Positions 50,742 to 59,615 of a stretch of 64,000 nt of DNA are shown piece by piece. The first letter of the stretch is position 1. Each line of letters begins with the position of its first letter. The stretch covers positions 248,001 to 312,000 of the forward strand of contig NZ_JASCXJ010000002.1 in assembly GCF_030271535.1 (NCBI RefSeq), written 5' to 3'. The notes under the pieces were generated by a model, which did not search any database, was not told where the DNA came from, and was given only the letters and a program-made list of their open reading frames with translations. The DNA is from Nocardiopsis sp. ATB16-24. Lineage in GTDB: Bacteria; Actinomycetota; Actinomycetes; Streptosporangiales; Streptosporangiaceae. The position numbers were made by a program, and so were the translations under genes.

Positions 50742-51557
50742 TCATGGTGTGCGGGGGCTGCGGGCGAGGATGAGTCCCTGGTGGGTGGTGATGGTCAAGG
50801 GGCCCTGCTCGAAGCGGGCTGCCAGGTCGTGTTCGACCTGGGCCAGGGTCGCATCGAAGGGCACCCCGGATTGATCGGCCCACGCCCGGTAGGAGGCGAA
50901 GTGAGCAAGGGCCGGCCCGGGATCCTCCAGTGTGATGTGGCCGTGCAGGTCGATCACGGTGACGTCGTCGAAGTACCGCCCCATCACCTGCGGTGCTTCT
51001 TCGAGGGGGAAGTGGTCGGAGAGTTTCATCCTGCGCGGCCCCTGGCCGGTGCCCAGGACCGTGCCGGCCGCTCGGGACCACCACAGGTCCAATTCGGCCT
51101 TGTCGTCGCGGGCATTGGTGGAGGCCACCAGGACACCGTCGGGCGTGAGGACGCGGGCGGCTTCGGCGATAGCCCGCGCTGGATCGGGGACGTGGTACAG
51201 CATGTGCATGGCCAGCACCACCTCCACACTGCCGGTGCGCACCGGCAGGTGGGCGGCGTCAGCGCACACCACCGCTCCCGGCACGTTGCGCAGCAGTGAT
51301 GCCGACAGATCCACCCCCACCACTGGGGTGTGGGGGCGTTCGGTGCGGATCCGGTCCAGATAGCGGCCATTGCCGCACCCGGTGTCCACCCACACCCCGG
51401 CACGGTCGCCGACGTGGTCCAGGACCAGGCCGGGCAGGTCGAAGCGGGGCCTTTGGTGGGCGTACAGGTTCTGGCGGGCGGCGAGTGGGCGATCGTCGCG
51501 GTAGGCGTGCCCGGTCAGCAGGTCGCGGTCGGTGGAGGCACGGGGGCGGTGGTCCAT
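50742..51557 (-). CDS. class I SAM methyltransferase (intact copy)
   Basis: 271 residues. WVDTGCGNGRYLDRIRTE (motif I), VVGVDLSASLLRNV, CADAAHLPVRTGSVEVVLAM, HMLYHVPDPARAIAEAARVL and VLVASTNARDDKAELDLW give a complete Methyltransf_11-type protein. Start at the ATG of MDHRPR with AAGGA eight bases upstream. It sits between the old end of array 2 and an IS3 relic, so it was probably part of the same mobile or recombining block. Its N-terminal half is duplicated at 13637-14143. Substrate unknown. Confidence 0.85.
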   Translation of the reverse strand: MDHRPRASTDRDLLTGHAYRDDRPLAARQNLYAHQRPRFDLPGLVLDHVGDRAGVWVDTGCGNGRYLDRIRTERPHTPVVGVDLSASLLRNVPGAVVCADAAHLPVRTGSVEVVLAMHMLYHVPDPARAIAEAARVLTPDGVLVASTNARDDKAELDLWWSRAAGTVLGTGQGPRRMKLSDHFPLEEAPQVMGRYFDDVTVIDLHGHITLEDPGPALAHFASYRAWADQSGVPFDATLAQVEHDLAARFEQGPLTITTHQGLILARSPRTP

Positions 51558-51680
51558 GGCCCACATCCTTACCGTTTCGGGGTCGGTGTGTGGAAGGGGG
51601 TGGCGGTGAACGCGACCAGGCGGTCGCGGATCTCGCGTGCTACGTCCGCGACGCTGCGTCCGGCCTGGACCAGGTCCAGG
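51159..51680 (+). repeat. long direct repeat, right copy
   Basis: Near-identical partner of 13745-14266. This copy is the more complete one: it has the full methyltransferase to its left and additionally carries the 370-base insertion just to its right. Confidence 0.9.
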
Positions 51681-52107
51681 GCTGACTACGTCGATGAGAG
51701 CGGGGAACGTTTCGCGACCACTTCGGGGAACGGTCTGTCGTCATCCGCACCGGCTGGTGTCGATGAGTTTGGGGAACGCCCAGCCTCGGAGTGTGAGGAG
51801 TTCCCTCCGAGGGCTCGGTGGCAGAGCGCGTGTGGAAGGTGCGCTGCGCGTCCCGTCCGACTATCTGGAAGGGATCGCGGCGTACCGCCCCGGACCACGA
51901 CGTGCGGGGGCTGGTGTCACCTGCGGGGCGGCATGCCGCACTGAACCCCGCGGCGTGGTGTTCCCCGAACTCATCGACATGCCCAAGGCCATCTCGGATG
52001 CGTTTCCCATCGTGATCGAGATTCGTTCTCACTACTCGTCGACAAAGCCATCCAGGGCCTTGCGGCGGAACTCGGCGGGGTATCCACGACGTCCTACGGT
52101 GCCCTCC
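51569..52107 (-). pseudogene. IS3-family OrfA fragment, interrupted copy
   Basis: Same relic as at 14155-14307. Here the coding sequence is split by an insertion between 51680 and 52057, and the start region reads GTA instead of the GTG seen in the left copy. It is not functional. Confidence 0.75.
51681..52050. mobile_element. MITE-like insertion of about 370 bases
   Basis: Absent from the left copy of the repeat. The insertion is bounded by TCCAGG direct repeats (51675-51680 and 52051-52056) that occur once in the uninterrupted copy (14261-14266), a 6-base target duplication. Near-terminal sequences GTCGATGAGAGCGGGGAACG and, inverted, GTCGACGAGTAGTGAGAACG match at 14 of 20 positions. An internal inverted pair GTCGATGAGTTTGGGGAAC (51759-51777) and 51960-51978 has one mismatch. 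No transposase is encoded. Confidence 0.7.
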
Positions 52108-52224
52108 TTGAGGTCACGTGGTCCCAGGATCCAGAAATCCGACTCCGAAAAACGCAGGACACACCAGAGCCTCCATCACACCCGGCACGAAACATTGGCC
52201 GGTCTCCAATCTGGGGCGCGGGAC

Positions 52225-54903
52225 TCATCCGTGGGCGGCCGAGGGCTGAGTGAAAAGGGGTTGGTTGGCGCGGAGCAGATCTGCGATCGCCGAGATCCTG
52301 TGCAGGCTGCTCAGGTCCGGGTCGGCCATCGGGCCGGTACCCAGCAGCTTGGTCGTGGCATCGCGGACGGCGGTGTGCAAGGGGGAGTCGTCGACAACCT
52401 CCTCGTGAAGGGTCACGCCATCCCGTTCGGCCTGGACCAGATGGCGGTTGAGACCTAGATGGTCGCCTCCGGGCAGGGTCACCGGATCGAAGAACACGGT
52501 GAAGCGAGTGCGCCCGGCATGGATGGTGACTTTGCGATGCCGGTCGGTGAAGGGCCGGGATGCGTCAGGGGTGGTGCGGTGGCCGACGGCCAAGGTGGGG
52601 GTGGCGATGCTGGAGGTCAGATCGATGTGCAGTGGGCCGGTGGGTAGGGACAGATGCGTGCGTTCGGTCAGGGCGGAGACGAACAGGTCCTTGTGGTAGG
52701 TGGCCAGGAGGTCCGTGTTGGCGGGCGCGGTGGCGAAGTAGGCGGTCCCGGTCTGCTCATCCAGCAGGCCGCGCAGGACGGTGAGCATGTGCAGCCACTC
52801 ATAGCCGAGCACCCCGTAGGAGCGGTCCACGAACCTGCCCAGAGCGATGTCGGCACTGCGGTCCTTGACGAAGGTGACCGCCACGTGGGTCGGCGTCGGG
52901 TCTGGCTCGAACCGGTCCATCACCTCGCGTAGGACGTCGAGGGCGCGAGCGTGCCGATACTGATCGGTGACCACGATCCTCGCCTCGGGATGGGTCTTCA
53001 ACAACTCCTGGAAGTCGCTGATCTCGTGTCCCAGGCAGGCCGGCTTTTCCAGCAGTACCCGCGCCTGAGGGTCGTGGGCAAGGATGGAGCGCAGAACGGG
53101 CAAGTGGTCGGTGGTGGGGGTGCACACCGACCACAGGCCGATGGAGGAGCGCACCGCGGGAGGCAGCCCGTCGACCCCGTGGGGGAAGCTCCGGTAGGTC
53201 TTGGGCAGGTCCTGGTGCTTGGGGTCGATGACGGTCAGCTCGGCGCCCTGTTCGGCGAGGATCTGGGTGTGCAGGCGGCCGATCTTGCCGTAGCCGACCA
53301 CGCACGCCGACGTCCTCACAACCGGGTTCGCAAGCGCGCGTCCCGGGGTTTCGAGTGTGGTGGGCGGGGGCTCGGCGGCCAGGTAGGTGTCGTAATAGGC
53401 CTGGTACAGGCCCGATTCGCGGACAATGTGGTCCACCGGTTCGGTGTGCACTCCGGCGCTCAGGTGCTCGTGGAGGGAGGCCAGGGCATCGGCGGCCACG
53501 AGGGTGCCGGCGCGGTAGGCGTCATAGCCCTGGGTGGGGATGGCGTCGGCCTCGAACAGGTTCAGGCTGCGTCCGTTTCCCAACACGGTTACCTCACAGC
53601 CGTGGGAAAGCCGGTAGCGTCGACCGATCCCTGGCACCTCGGTTTCCACCCGAACGGTGTGGGGGTGTTCGGCCAGCAGGCTGAAGTCGGCGCTGGCGAA
53701 CGGTGCCAGGAACGCTCCTGACGGTAGTAGGCTCAGCGCCTCCTCGGTCAGGGCACGCTCTCCGGTGGTCCCGGCGATCACGACCGGACGCGCCCGCTCC
53801 AAGGCCCGGGTGAGGGTGGGGTGGGTGGTCTGTCCGGCTTCGGCCGCCTCGATCAGAGCGAGCGGGTCGGGGTCGACCACGTGCACTTGGCAGCCCTGGT
53901 CGGCCAAGGCGCGGGACAGGCGTGACCCGAGTGCGCCGTGACCCAGAACGAGAACGGGGCGGCCGATCATCTTGACGGCGGGCACAAGGGCACGCAGCCT
54001 GCGCAGGCAGGAGTCGGCGATCTCGGCATAGCCCAAGCGAAGCTTGAGGGCAGAGCGGGCCAGGTTGAACACGGGGATGTCCACCTCAGCGTCTTTGATG
54101 CGTTTGAGTCCGGAGACGGTCAGTTCCACCGCGGCGTCCACCCGATGGGCCGCGTCGGCGCGTCCGTATCCCTGGGCGATGAGACCGCCGTCGTCGATGA
54201 CCATGACACGGCGGTCGTCTTGGTGGGCGGTCTTGATGAAGGCGTCCATGGCACGGCGGCCTTCGGCGAGTTCGGCGGCGTGGGTGTGGGGCGCGTTGAT
54301 GGTGGTGTTGTCCAGCACCCCGCTGGCACAGCCCAGCTGGCGCAGGGTGGCGTGGATGCGTGCGCGCCGCAGGGTGGCGTCGCCCTTGTCCAGGGCGTAG
54401 ATCCACTGTGCCGGTACCCCGGCGCGCAGCAGGGCCTGGATCAGGCCGAGGGTGTTTTCGACGTAGTGGTCGCGGACGATGATCGCCCAGTCGGCCAGGT
54501 GTGAGCGGTCGGGGGTGAAGCGGTCCAGGAGCGGCATGGCCGCGCTGATTTGTTCCTGTTCGGTGTGGGTGAAGCAGGCCAGCGCTTGGTTCAGGGCTTC
54601 CGTGAGATCGGTGGCGGCGGTGGCGCCTGTGGGCTGGTGGTGGATGAGGATCTCGACCTGATCGGCGGGCACGGTGTGGGTGAGGGTGTCGGGTGCGGTG
54701 GGGGTGTGTGGCCTCCAGCCCACCCGCAGGAGCGGATCGTCCTCGTGGTTCTGCTCGGTCAGAAGCAGTCCGTTGGGGGTGCGCACCAGGTGCAGGTGGT
54801 GGCGGGCTGCGATGTCGGTGGCCTCTTGGGCGACCCGTTCGGGGGTCAGGGGTCCGTGCAGCACCGTCCAGGTCCACGGAATGGTGGTCGTCTGGGGGGT
54901 CAT
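52225..54903 (-). CDS. fused S-adenosylhomocysteine hydrolase-like and Gfo/Idh/MocA oxidoreductase
   Basis: 892 residues. The N-terminal half (about 90-510) follows the SAHH fold: IIVRDHYVENTLGLIQALLR, MVIDDGGLIAQGYG, VELTVSGLKR, VFNLARSALKLRLGYAEIAD, and the NAD site RPVLVLGHGALGSRLSRALA. The C-terminal half (about 535-890) is a Gfo/Idh/MocA type: ACVVGYGKIGRLHTQILAEQ, WSVCTPTTDHLPVL and LLEKPACLG. The Lys-Pro pair of EKP is the usual catalytic element. Two NAD sites in one chain suggest coupled redox steps. AAGGA lies six bases before the ATG. Last gene of the minus-strand cluster. Confidence 0.82.
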   Translation of the reverse strand: MTPQTTTIPWTWTVLHGPLTPERVAQEATDIAARHHLHLVRTPNGLLLTEQNHEDDPLLRVGWRPHTPTAPDTLTHTVPADQVEILIHHQPTGATAATDLTEALNQALACFTHTEQEQISAAMPLLDRFTPDRSHLADWAIIVRDHYVENTLGLIQALLRAGVPAQWIYALDKGDATLRRARIHATLRQLGCASGVLDNTTINAPHTHAAELAEGRRAMDAFIKTAHQDDRRVMVIDDGGLIAQGYGRADAAHRVDAAVELTVSGLKRIKDAEVDIPVFNLARSALKLRLGYAEIADSCLRRLRALVPAVKMIGRPVLVLGHGALGSRLSRALADQGCQVHVVDPDPLALIEAAEAGQTTHPTLTRALERARPVVIAGTTGERALTEEALSLLPSGAFLAPFASADFSLLAEHPHTVRVETEVPGIGRRYRLSHGCEVTVLGNGRSLNLFEADAIPTQGYDAYRAGTLVAADALASLHEHLSAGVHTEPVDHIVRESGLYQAYYDTYLAAEPPPTTLETPGRALANPVVRTSACVVGYGKIGRLHTQILAEQGAELTVIDPKHQDLPKTYRSFPHGVDGLPPAVRSSIGLWSVCTPTTDHLPVLRSILAHDPQARVLLEKPACLGHEISDFQELLKTHPEARIVVTDQYRHARALDVLREVMDRFEPDPTPTHVAVTFVKDRSADIALGRFVDRSYGVLGYEWLHMLTVLRGLLDEQTGTAYFATAPANTDLLATYHKDLFVSALTERTHLSLPTGPLHIDLTSSIATPTLAVGHRTTPDASRPFTDRHRKVTIHAGRTRFTVFFDPVTLPGGDHLGLNRHLVQAERDGVTLHEEVVDDSPLHTAVRDATTKLLGTGPMADPDLSSLHRISAIADLLRANQPLFTQPSAAHG

Positions 54904-54928
54904 GGTCGTCCTTCTTTCACATAGGGTG

Positions 54929-55984
54929 TCACAGGTGGCGGGCCAGGTCGTTGAGCATCCTGTCGATGTCCGCCTGGTGTTCCAGCAGGGTGCTGGCGGC
55001 TTGGTGGCGCAGGAGCCAGAAGTCATCGAGCGCCGCCTGGTCGATGCCGGGTGCGAGGTAGTGCTGTTTGACCCCGTACAGGCTGCGCAGGAGTTGGATG
55101 AGGGCGATGCGCCCGCAGGCGCGTACGTCCGCCGCGGTGGCGCCGGGGTTGGTGGCGAGGTAGGCGGCGATGAAGGTGCGGGCGGCAGCCGGCCAGTCGT
55201 GGCGGCTGGTGACGGTGTTGGGGTAGAACGCCATCCGGCCCAGGTCATAGGCGAGCAGGTCGGGGCGGGGTGGTGAGAAGTCCAGGACCGCCGACAGGTG
55301 CCCGTCGGTGAAGAGGAGGTTGACGGGGCTGTAGTCGCCGTGGAGCACCTGCACCGTCAGAGTCTGGGGGATCTGAGCGGCCAGGTCCGGGAGGTGGGTG
55401 AGCATGGTGCGCCGCTCGGCCAGGGTTCGCGCTGCGGGAGCGTCGAACGGGTCCGTGATCCCGGTACGGGTGCGGTCGTCGATGACGCCCAGGAGGCGGT
55501 CGATCGTGGAGTCAAGGGCGGACACATCGATGGTGCGCCAGGACCGCAGGGGCACGGTGGCATCGGTATCGGCGCTCCGGGGCAAGACGGCGAACACCGC
55601 ATGGATGCGCCCCAGTACACGCCCGGCTTGGGCGCACTCGCTGTCGCCGAGGTCGGTCACCACCGTCCCGGGTATCCACTCCCAGACCGAGAACGCCACC
55701 GCGGTACTGGTATCGACCGTCTGGCCGTCTTGGTTGTAGATGATGCGGGCGACGGGAATGCCGTGGCTTCCGGCGAGTTCGGACAGGCCGATCGCCTCGC
55801 GTTCGGCGTCCAGGTCGGTGCCTGCGGGGTAGGTCTTGACGAACATCTGTCGGTCGCCGCTGCGGGCGCGCAGGTTGAGGGTGTTCTGGCCTACCCCCAC
55901 CCGGGTCAGAGAAGGCGTGGGCAGGTCGTACCTGTGGGCCAAGGCGGGTGCCACGATCTCGTCGAGGTCGGTGGGTTGGATCAT
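54929..55984 (-). CDS. APH-family kinase (aminoglycoside/choline kinase-like)
   Basis: 351 residues. VGVGQNTLNLRAR with MFVKTYPAG (nucleotide-binding Lys), FSVWEWIPGTVV, VLHGDYSPVNLLFTDG (catalytic His-Gly-Asp) and VLDFSPPRPDLLAYDLGRM (metal Asp). It phosphorylates a small-molecule hydroxyl, possibly the sugar or cyclitol handled by this cluster. Start ATG at 55984 with GAGGAC upstream. It lies 49 bases after the glycosyltransferase. Confidence 0.83.
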   Translation of the reverse strand: MIQPTDLDEIVAPALAHRYDLPTPSLTRVGVGQNTLNLRARSGDRQMFVKTYPAGTDLDAEREAIGLSELAGSHGIPVARIIYNQDGQTVDTSTAVAFSVWEWIPGTVVTDLGDSECAQAGRVLGRIHAVFAVLPRSADTDATVPLRSWRTIDVSALDSTIDRLLGVIDDRTRTGITDPFDAPAARTLAERRTMLTHLPDLAAQIPQTLTVQVLHGDYSPVNLLFTDGHLSAVLDFSPPRPDLLAYDLGRMAFYPNTVTSRHDWPAAARTFIAAYLATNPGATAADVRACGRIALIQLLRSLYGVKQHYLAPGIDQAALDDFWLLRHQAASTLLEHQADIDRMLNDLARHL

Positions 55985-56033
55985 GCGGCAGTCCTCATCG
56001 TGCGTGGTGGTCGAGGCCGCGGCCAGGGCCGCC

Positions 56034-57107
56034 TCACTTGTTCTCCCACAGTTCAGCGGCCAGGTGGGCGTAGACGGCACCGATGTCCCGCCAGCGTGCC
56101 GTTCCTTGCTGTCGGCCTCTGTCCACCGGGGCTGGGAAAGGGTGTTCGTCCAGAGCGGCGAAGACGGTGGTGGGGCCTTCGTGGGGTGGGTAGAGCAGGC
56201 GGGGGTGGGCGTCGGTCATCTCACGGATCGCGGGTAGGTCGGGGGCGATCACCGGCACGCCGAAGGAGAGGGCGGTACCCACCGAGCTGGGGTGTAGGAC
56301 GCGGGTGAAGAATTCCCAGGGCCCGTCGGTGCGGTAGGGGCACAGGGCGACGTCGGCAGCGGCGTACAGGGTGGGCACGTCCTGGGTCTCCACCCGCTCC
56401 GCCAGCAGGTGCACGCGCTCTTCGTGACCGATGATGCTGTGTTCCAGGTCCGTGACCAGGCCAGGGGTGCGTTCTGGGCCGGCGATGAACAGGTGGGCCC
56501 GCCATGTCTGTTCCAGGAAGACCCGCGTGGTGGCGGGGAGGTCCTTGTAGTCGGTGAGGTTGCCCAACACCAGAACGGCGGGGGTGGCGGCGCGCATCCG
56601 GTCGACCATGCCGGCCAGGTGTACGGTCGGCGGCCTGGGGGTGGAGCGGTGGGTCAGGCCGCCCCATCCGGCGACGGTGATCGGAGCTTGAGTCAAGGAA
56701 GCGAGATGGTGGGCGTCGGCATGGGTGTGGGTCACCACGGCGTCGGCCAGCTCCAAGACCCCGTGGGCGGCGATCCGGTCAGCCTCCCCCGGTGGTGCTC
56801 CGTCGATGGGCAGCAGGTTGTGGACGGTCCAGGCCACCTTCCACCCGGCCTCCCGCAGCGCGCGCAGGTGGGTGAGCATGACTTCGGCCGCCGCCACGGT
56901 GCGCATGCCGTCACCGCCCCGGTAGAGGCGTTTGAGTCGGTGGAGGTTCACCACCCCCGGCGGCCCGGAGCGGTCGTGCAGGGCGGGCAGGTCGGGGGTG
57001 AACTCCGGGGCCAGCTCAGGGGCGTGAGCGTGGAGTTCACGGAAGTAGGGGCTGGGCCAGGTGGGGTAGTCGGTGATGATCACCCACGGCCGCGTGTGTC
57101 GGATCAC
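56034..57107 (-). CDS. glycosyltransferase-like protein (GT-B, GT4-type)
   Basis: 357 residues. VIITDYPTWPSPYFRELHAH, KVAWTVHNLLPIDGAPPGEADR, AVVTHTHADAHHLASL and the C-terminal nucleotide-sugar half with RVETQDVPTLYAAADVALCP, then GTALSFGVPVIAPDLPAIRE. These are GT4 hallmarks. GTG overlaps the stop of the TIM-barrel gene. It would transfer a sugar to an unknown acceptor. Confidence 0.8.
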   Translation of the reverse strand: MIRHTRPWVIITDYPTWPSPYFRELHAHAPELAPEFTPDLPALHDRSGPPGVVNLHRLKRLYRGGDGMRTVAAAEVMLTHLRALREAGWKVAWTVHNLLPIDGAPPGEADRIAAHGVLELADAVVTHTHADAHHLASLTQAPITVAGWGGLTHRSTPRPPTVHLAGMVDRMRAATPAVLVLGNLTDYKDLPATTRVFLEQTWRAHLFIAGPERTPGLVTDLEHSIIGHEERVHLLAERVETQDVPTLYAAADVALCPYRTDGPWEFFTRVLHPSSVGTALSFGVPVIAPDLPAIREMTDAHPRLLYPPHEGPTTVFAALDEHPFPAPVDRGRQQGTARWRDIGAVYAHLAAELWENK

Positions 57108-57868
57108 GGTGTCTCCCGGTCGATGTGGTTCCACCAGGCCGTGTGGGACCGGTGAAGGCGTGCACAGGTGTGGGGGGTGCGCTCGGGGCCGGTCCACTCC
57201 AGGGCGACCTCCACCGTCTGGCCGTCGTGGATACGTTCGGCGACGCGGCGGGCGACGAGGGTGTGGGTGGTGTCGGCCAGTCCCGACCCGTCGTCGCTCA
57301 GGTGCAGCACCCGCGTGTGGGGCCACAGCCGTTCCAACCGGTCCATGGCTCCATCGCCTCCGTTGGCGAGGGCCCGGGCGAGTTGGGTGGTGTCGGCCAG
57401 CAGGCTCACCCCGTGGTGGGTGAGCAGGTCGCCCAGTGCTCGTTGCGGGCCCGTTTCCAGCCAGCCGGGGTGGTGGAGTTCGACCACCAGCGGCAGGCTC
57501 ACCTCGACCGGTTCGCCGACCAGGTCGGTAAGCGGGTGGCAAGCCAGCAACCGCACCCACCCGGCGCCCAAGACCTTGGCGGCTGCTGCGAGCGCGGCCA
57601 GCTCCTCACGGGCCTGGTGGCGTTGGCGGGAATCGGTGCCGTACACGTGGGCCAGGTCCACGTCGGCGGTCACTCCGGTGATGGGAACTGTCTCCCGAGC
57701 GGCTTCACACCAGCCCAGGAGTTCTCCAGAGTCGCGTCGGGCCAGGTCGAAGCCGCGAGGGCCGCCGCGCAGGTGCACGAACCCCATGTCGTGGGTGTGG
57801 GCCCATGCCAACAGGTCGGGCACCGAAAGCCCGCGTACCGAGATGCTGTACAACCCCACCGGTGTCAT
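57104..57868 (-). CDS. TIM-barrel protein (sugar isomerase/endonuclease IV-like)
   Basis: 254 residues. Repeated strand-helix pattern: VGLYSISVRGLSVPDLLAWA, ITGVTADVDLAHVYGTD, LVVELHHPGWLETG, SLLADTTQLARAL, RVLHLSDDGSG and TVEVALEWTG. His and Glu/Asp at strand ends fit an AP2Ec/xylose-isomerase-like metal site. Probably a sugar isomerase or epimerase. It overlaps both neighbours by four bases. Confidence 0.7.
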   Translation of the reverse strand: MTPVGLYSISVRGLSVPDLLAWAHTHDMGFVHLRGGPRGFDLARRDSGELLGWCEAARETVPITGVTADVDLAHVYGTDSRQRHQAREELAALAAAAKVLGAGWVRLLACHPLTDLVGEPVEVSLPLVVELHHPGWLETGPQRALGDLLTHHGVSLLADTTQLARALANGGDGAMDRLERLWPHTRVLHLSDDGSGLADTTHTLVARRVAERIHDGQTVEVALEWTGPERTPHTCARLHRSHTAWWNHIDRETP

Positions 57869-58758
57869 GTCCACTCCCACAGCACGATCGGTTCGGTGGG
57901 CCTTCGACCGCGGCGCAGGTCGGCGTAGAACTCCGGGGCCTGGCCTGCGGGTAGGGAACGGCACCAGGACGCCAACAGTCGTTGTTCGTCAACGTCGGCC
58001 AACCAGCCCAGGACCCGGTCGAACGTGTCCTGGTAGGTAGGGTCACCCGGGGTGATTCCGGCGAGTTCGTGCATCCCCACCACCACAGCCCCGGACCGGT
58101 GTACGGCGAGCGCGTCCAACGCCGTGTCGGTGTCGGGGGTGCCGAGCAGTCCCACCACCGTCCCCGGCCCGGCCACCTCCAGAGCCCTTTGGGGCTGGCC
58201 GGTGGCGTCTACGACCAGGTCCGCCCGACCCGTCTCAGGCCGCGTCATGCAGGCCAGGCCGGGCAGGTGGGCGATGGGTGGAGTGTCGGTGCGCCGAGTC
58301 CACAGGCGGATCCGGTCGGCGCCCCGGCGCCGCAGCTCCAGGACGCATCCGGCGGCCACCGGCCCCGACCCGACCACCACGGCCTCGTCAAGGTCGATGC
58401 CCTCAGGCAGGCGAGTCAGGCCACAGGCGGCCATGAGTTGGAAACGCCCCATCGCAACCAGGTGGGCCGGGAGGCGGCCGTCGGCCTTCACCGCTCCGGG
58501 AATGTGGGGGGTGAAGGCGGCCCCGTGCGCGCAGGGCGCCAGAATCCACCCTCCATCCGGAGTACGGGCCATGTTCATGTACCCGGCATCACGGTCGGGG
58601 CCGTGCTCGGTCTGGGCGAGGTGGCGCAGTTCGGTTCCTGGGCTCAGGACGCTCACCTGGGCACGGACCATCCCCGGGGCGCTGGGAGTGAGAGGGAGCA
58701 GTCGGGCGCGGCCTTGCGTGAAGCGCACCCGACCGGAGGTGGACAGCGGCATGCTCAT
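57865..58758 (-). CDS. MDR-superfamily (alcohol-dehydrogenase-like) oxidoreductase
   Basis: 297 residues, shorter than typical MDR enzymes (about 340). Domains: VRAQVSVLSPGTELRHLA, ILAPCAHGAAFTPHIPGAVK, Rossmann entry EAVVVGSGPVAAGCVLELRR and LVVDATGQPQRALEVAGPGT. The usual zinc-site pattern is not fully kept. Related proteins occur in cyclitol and unusual-sugar pathways, often fused to Gfo/Idh domains. The start overlaps the HPrK-like stop (TGATG). Confidence 0.75.
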   Translation of the reverse strand: MSMPLSTSGRVRFTQGRARLLPLTPSAPGMVRAQVSVLSPGTELRHLAQTEHGPDRDAGYMNMARTPDGGWILAPCAHGAAFTPHIPGAVKADGRLPAHLVAMGRFQLMAACGLTRLPEGIDLDEAVVVGSGPVAAGCVLELRRRGADRIRLWTRRTDTPPIAHLPGLACMTRPETGRADLVVDATGQPQRALEVAGPGTVVGLLGTPDTDTALDALAVHRSGAVVVGMHELAGITPGDPTYQDTFDRVLGWLADVDEQRLLASWCRSLPAGQAPEFYADLRRGRRPTEPIVLWEWT

Positions 58759-59615
58759 CACCCCTGTCCCACGGTCGAGACGGAGCTGGTGATGTCTTCG
58801 ACGGCCGCGGCGATCAGGTGCGGGTCGCCCCACAACCCCGTCAACGGGAGCTGGTCTGAGGCGTCGTCGACCAGCGCGGCGCGGAGGCGCACCTGCGCCT
58901 CAGTCTCCACCAGGCGCAGCGGCTCCGTCGTGCTCACCCGATCCACCAGATGGGCGCTGGCACCCCACCACACCGTGGTCGAGGTGTGGGTATCCAGGCG
59001 TTCGACGGCGACCTCGGACAGATGGGGGTCGCCGTCGACCCGGATCCAGATGGCCGTGGCCATAGGAACGCCGTTTCTGATCGGCGCGGGTGGCCACAGG
59101 TGGCGCAGGTCCGCCGTCGCACTGTTGGGACGAGGGTGGGGGAAATGGGGGAACCAGCGGGCGGTGGGGGCGGTGCGTACCACGAACGCACTGGTCCCAC
59201 CCACGAGTCTGGCGCCGTCCTGGCTGATGTGGACGAGGGCGACGTCGCCGGCCACCGGGTTCCAGCCGCGCAGGGCCAGCGCGGTGGTCACGAGGGTCTT
59301 GCCCGCCCCGTGCCCGCCCAACAGCAGTACGGCGCGAGCGCCGTCAGGGGTGGTCAGGGCGGTGGCGTGTACGCACACGGTGTCGTGGGTCAGGTGGAGG
59401 CGGTGCAGGTGGGCGTTGATCACCCTGCGGGCCTCGGCTCGCTCATCCAGGCCGCTCACATCCACGGCGGTATCGGTGTCGGGGACCGGTACGGGCAGGG
59501 TCGCAGGCACCCCGGGGATGTGGGGGGCCAGGGTCGGCCACCACCGCAGCAGACGCTCATCGGCCTTCACCCGCAAGGTACGTTGCGCACTGGACAGCTC
59601 GAACACCTGGTTCAT
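58758..59615 (-). CDS. HPr-kinase-like P-loop protein (second)
   Basis: 285 residues. P-loop AVLLLGGHGAGKTLVTTALAL, followed by GWNPVAGDVALVHI, the HPrK pattern where an Asp follows the loop by about 20 residues. There is no N-terminal HPrK sensor domain. HPrK-like proteins in actinobacterial clusters can phosphorylate peptides or small molecules (ThcoK phosphorylates a lasso peptide). Overlaps the upstream HPrK-like gene by four bases. Confidence 0.72.
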   Translation of the reverse strand: MNQVFELSSAQRTLRVKADERLLRWWPTLAPHIPGVPATLPVPVPDTDTAVDVSGLDERAEARRVINAHLHRLHLTHDTVCVHATALTTPDGARAVLLLGGHGAGKTLVTTALALRGWNPVAGDVALVHISQDGARLVGGTSAFVVRTAPTARWFPHFPHPRPNSATADLRHLWPPAPIRNGVPMATAIWIRVDGDPHLSEVAVERLDTHTSTTVWWGASAHLVDRVSTTEPLRLVETEAQVRLRAALVDDASDQLPLTGLWGDPHLIAAAVEDITSSVSTVGQG

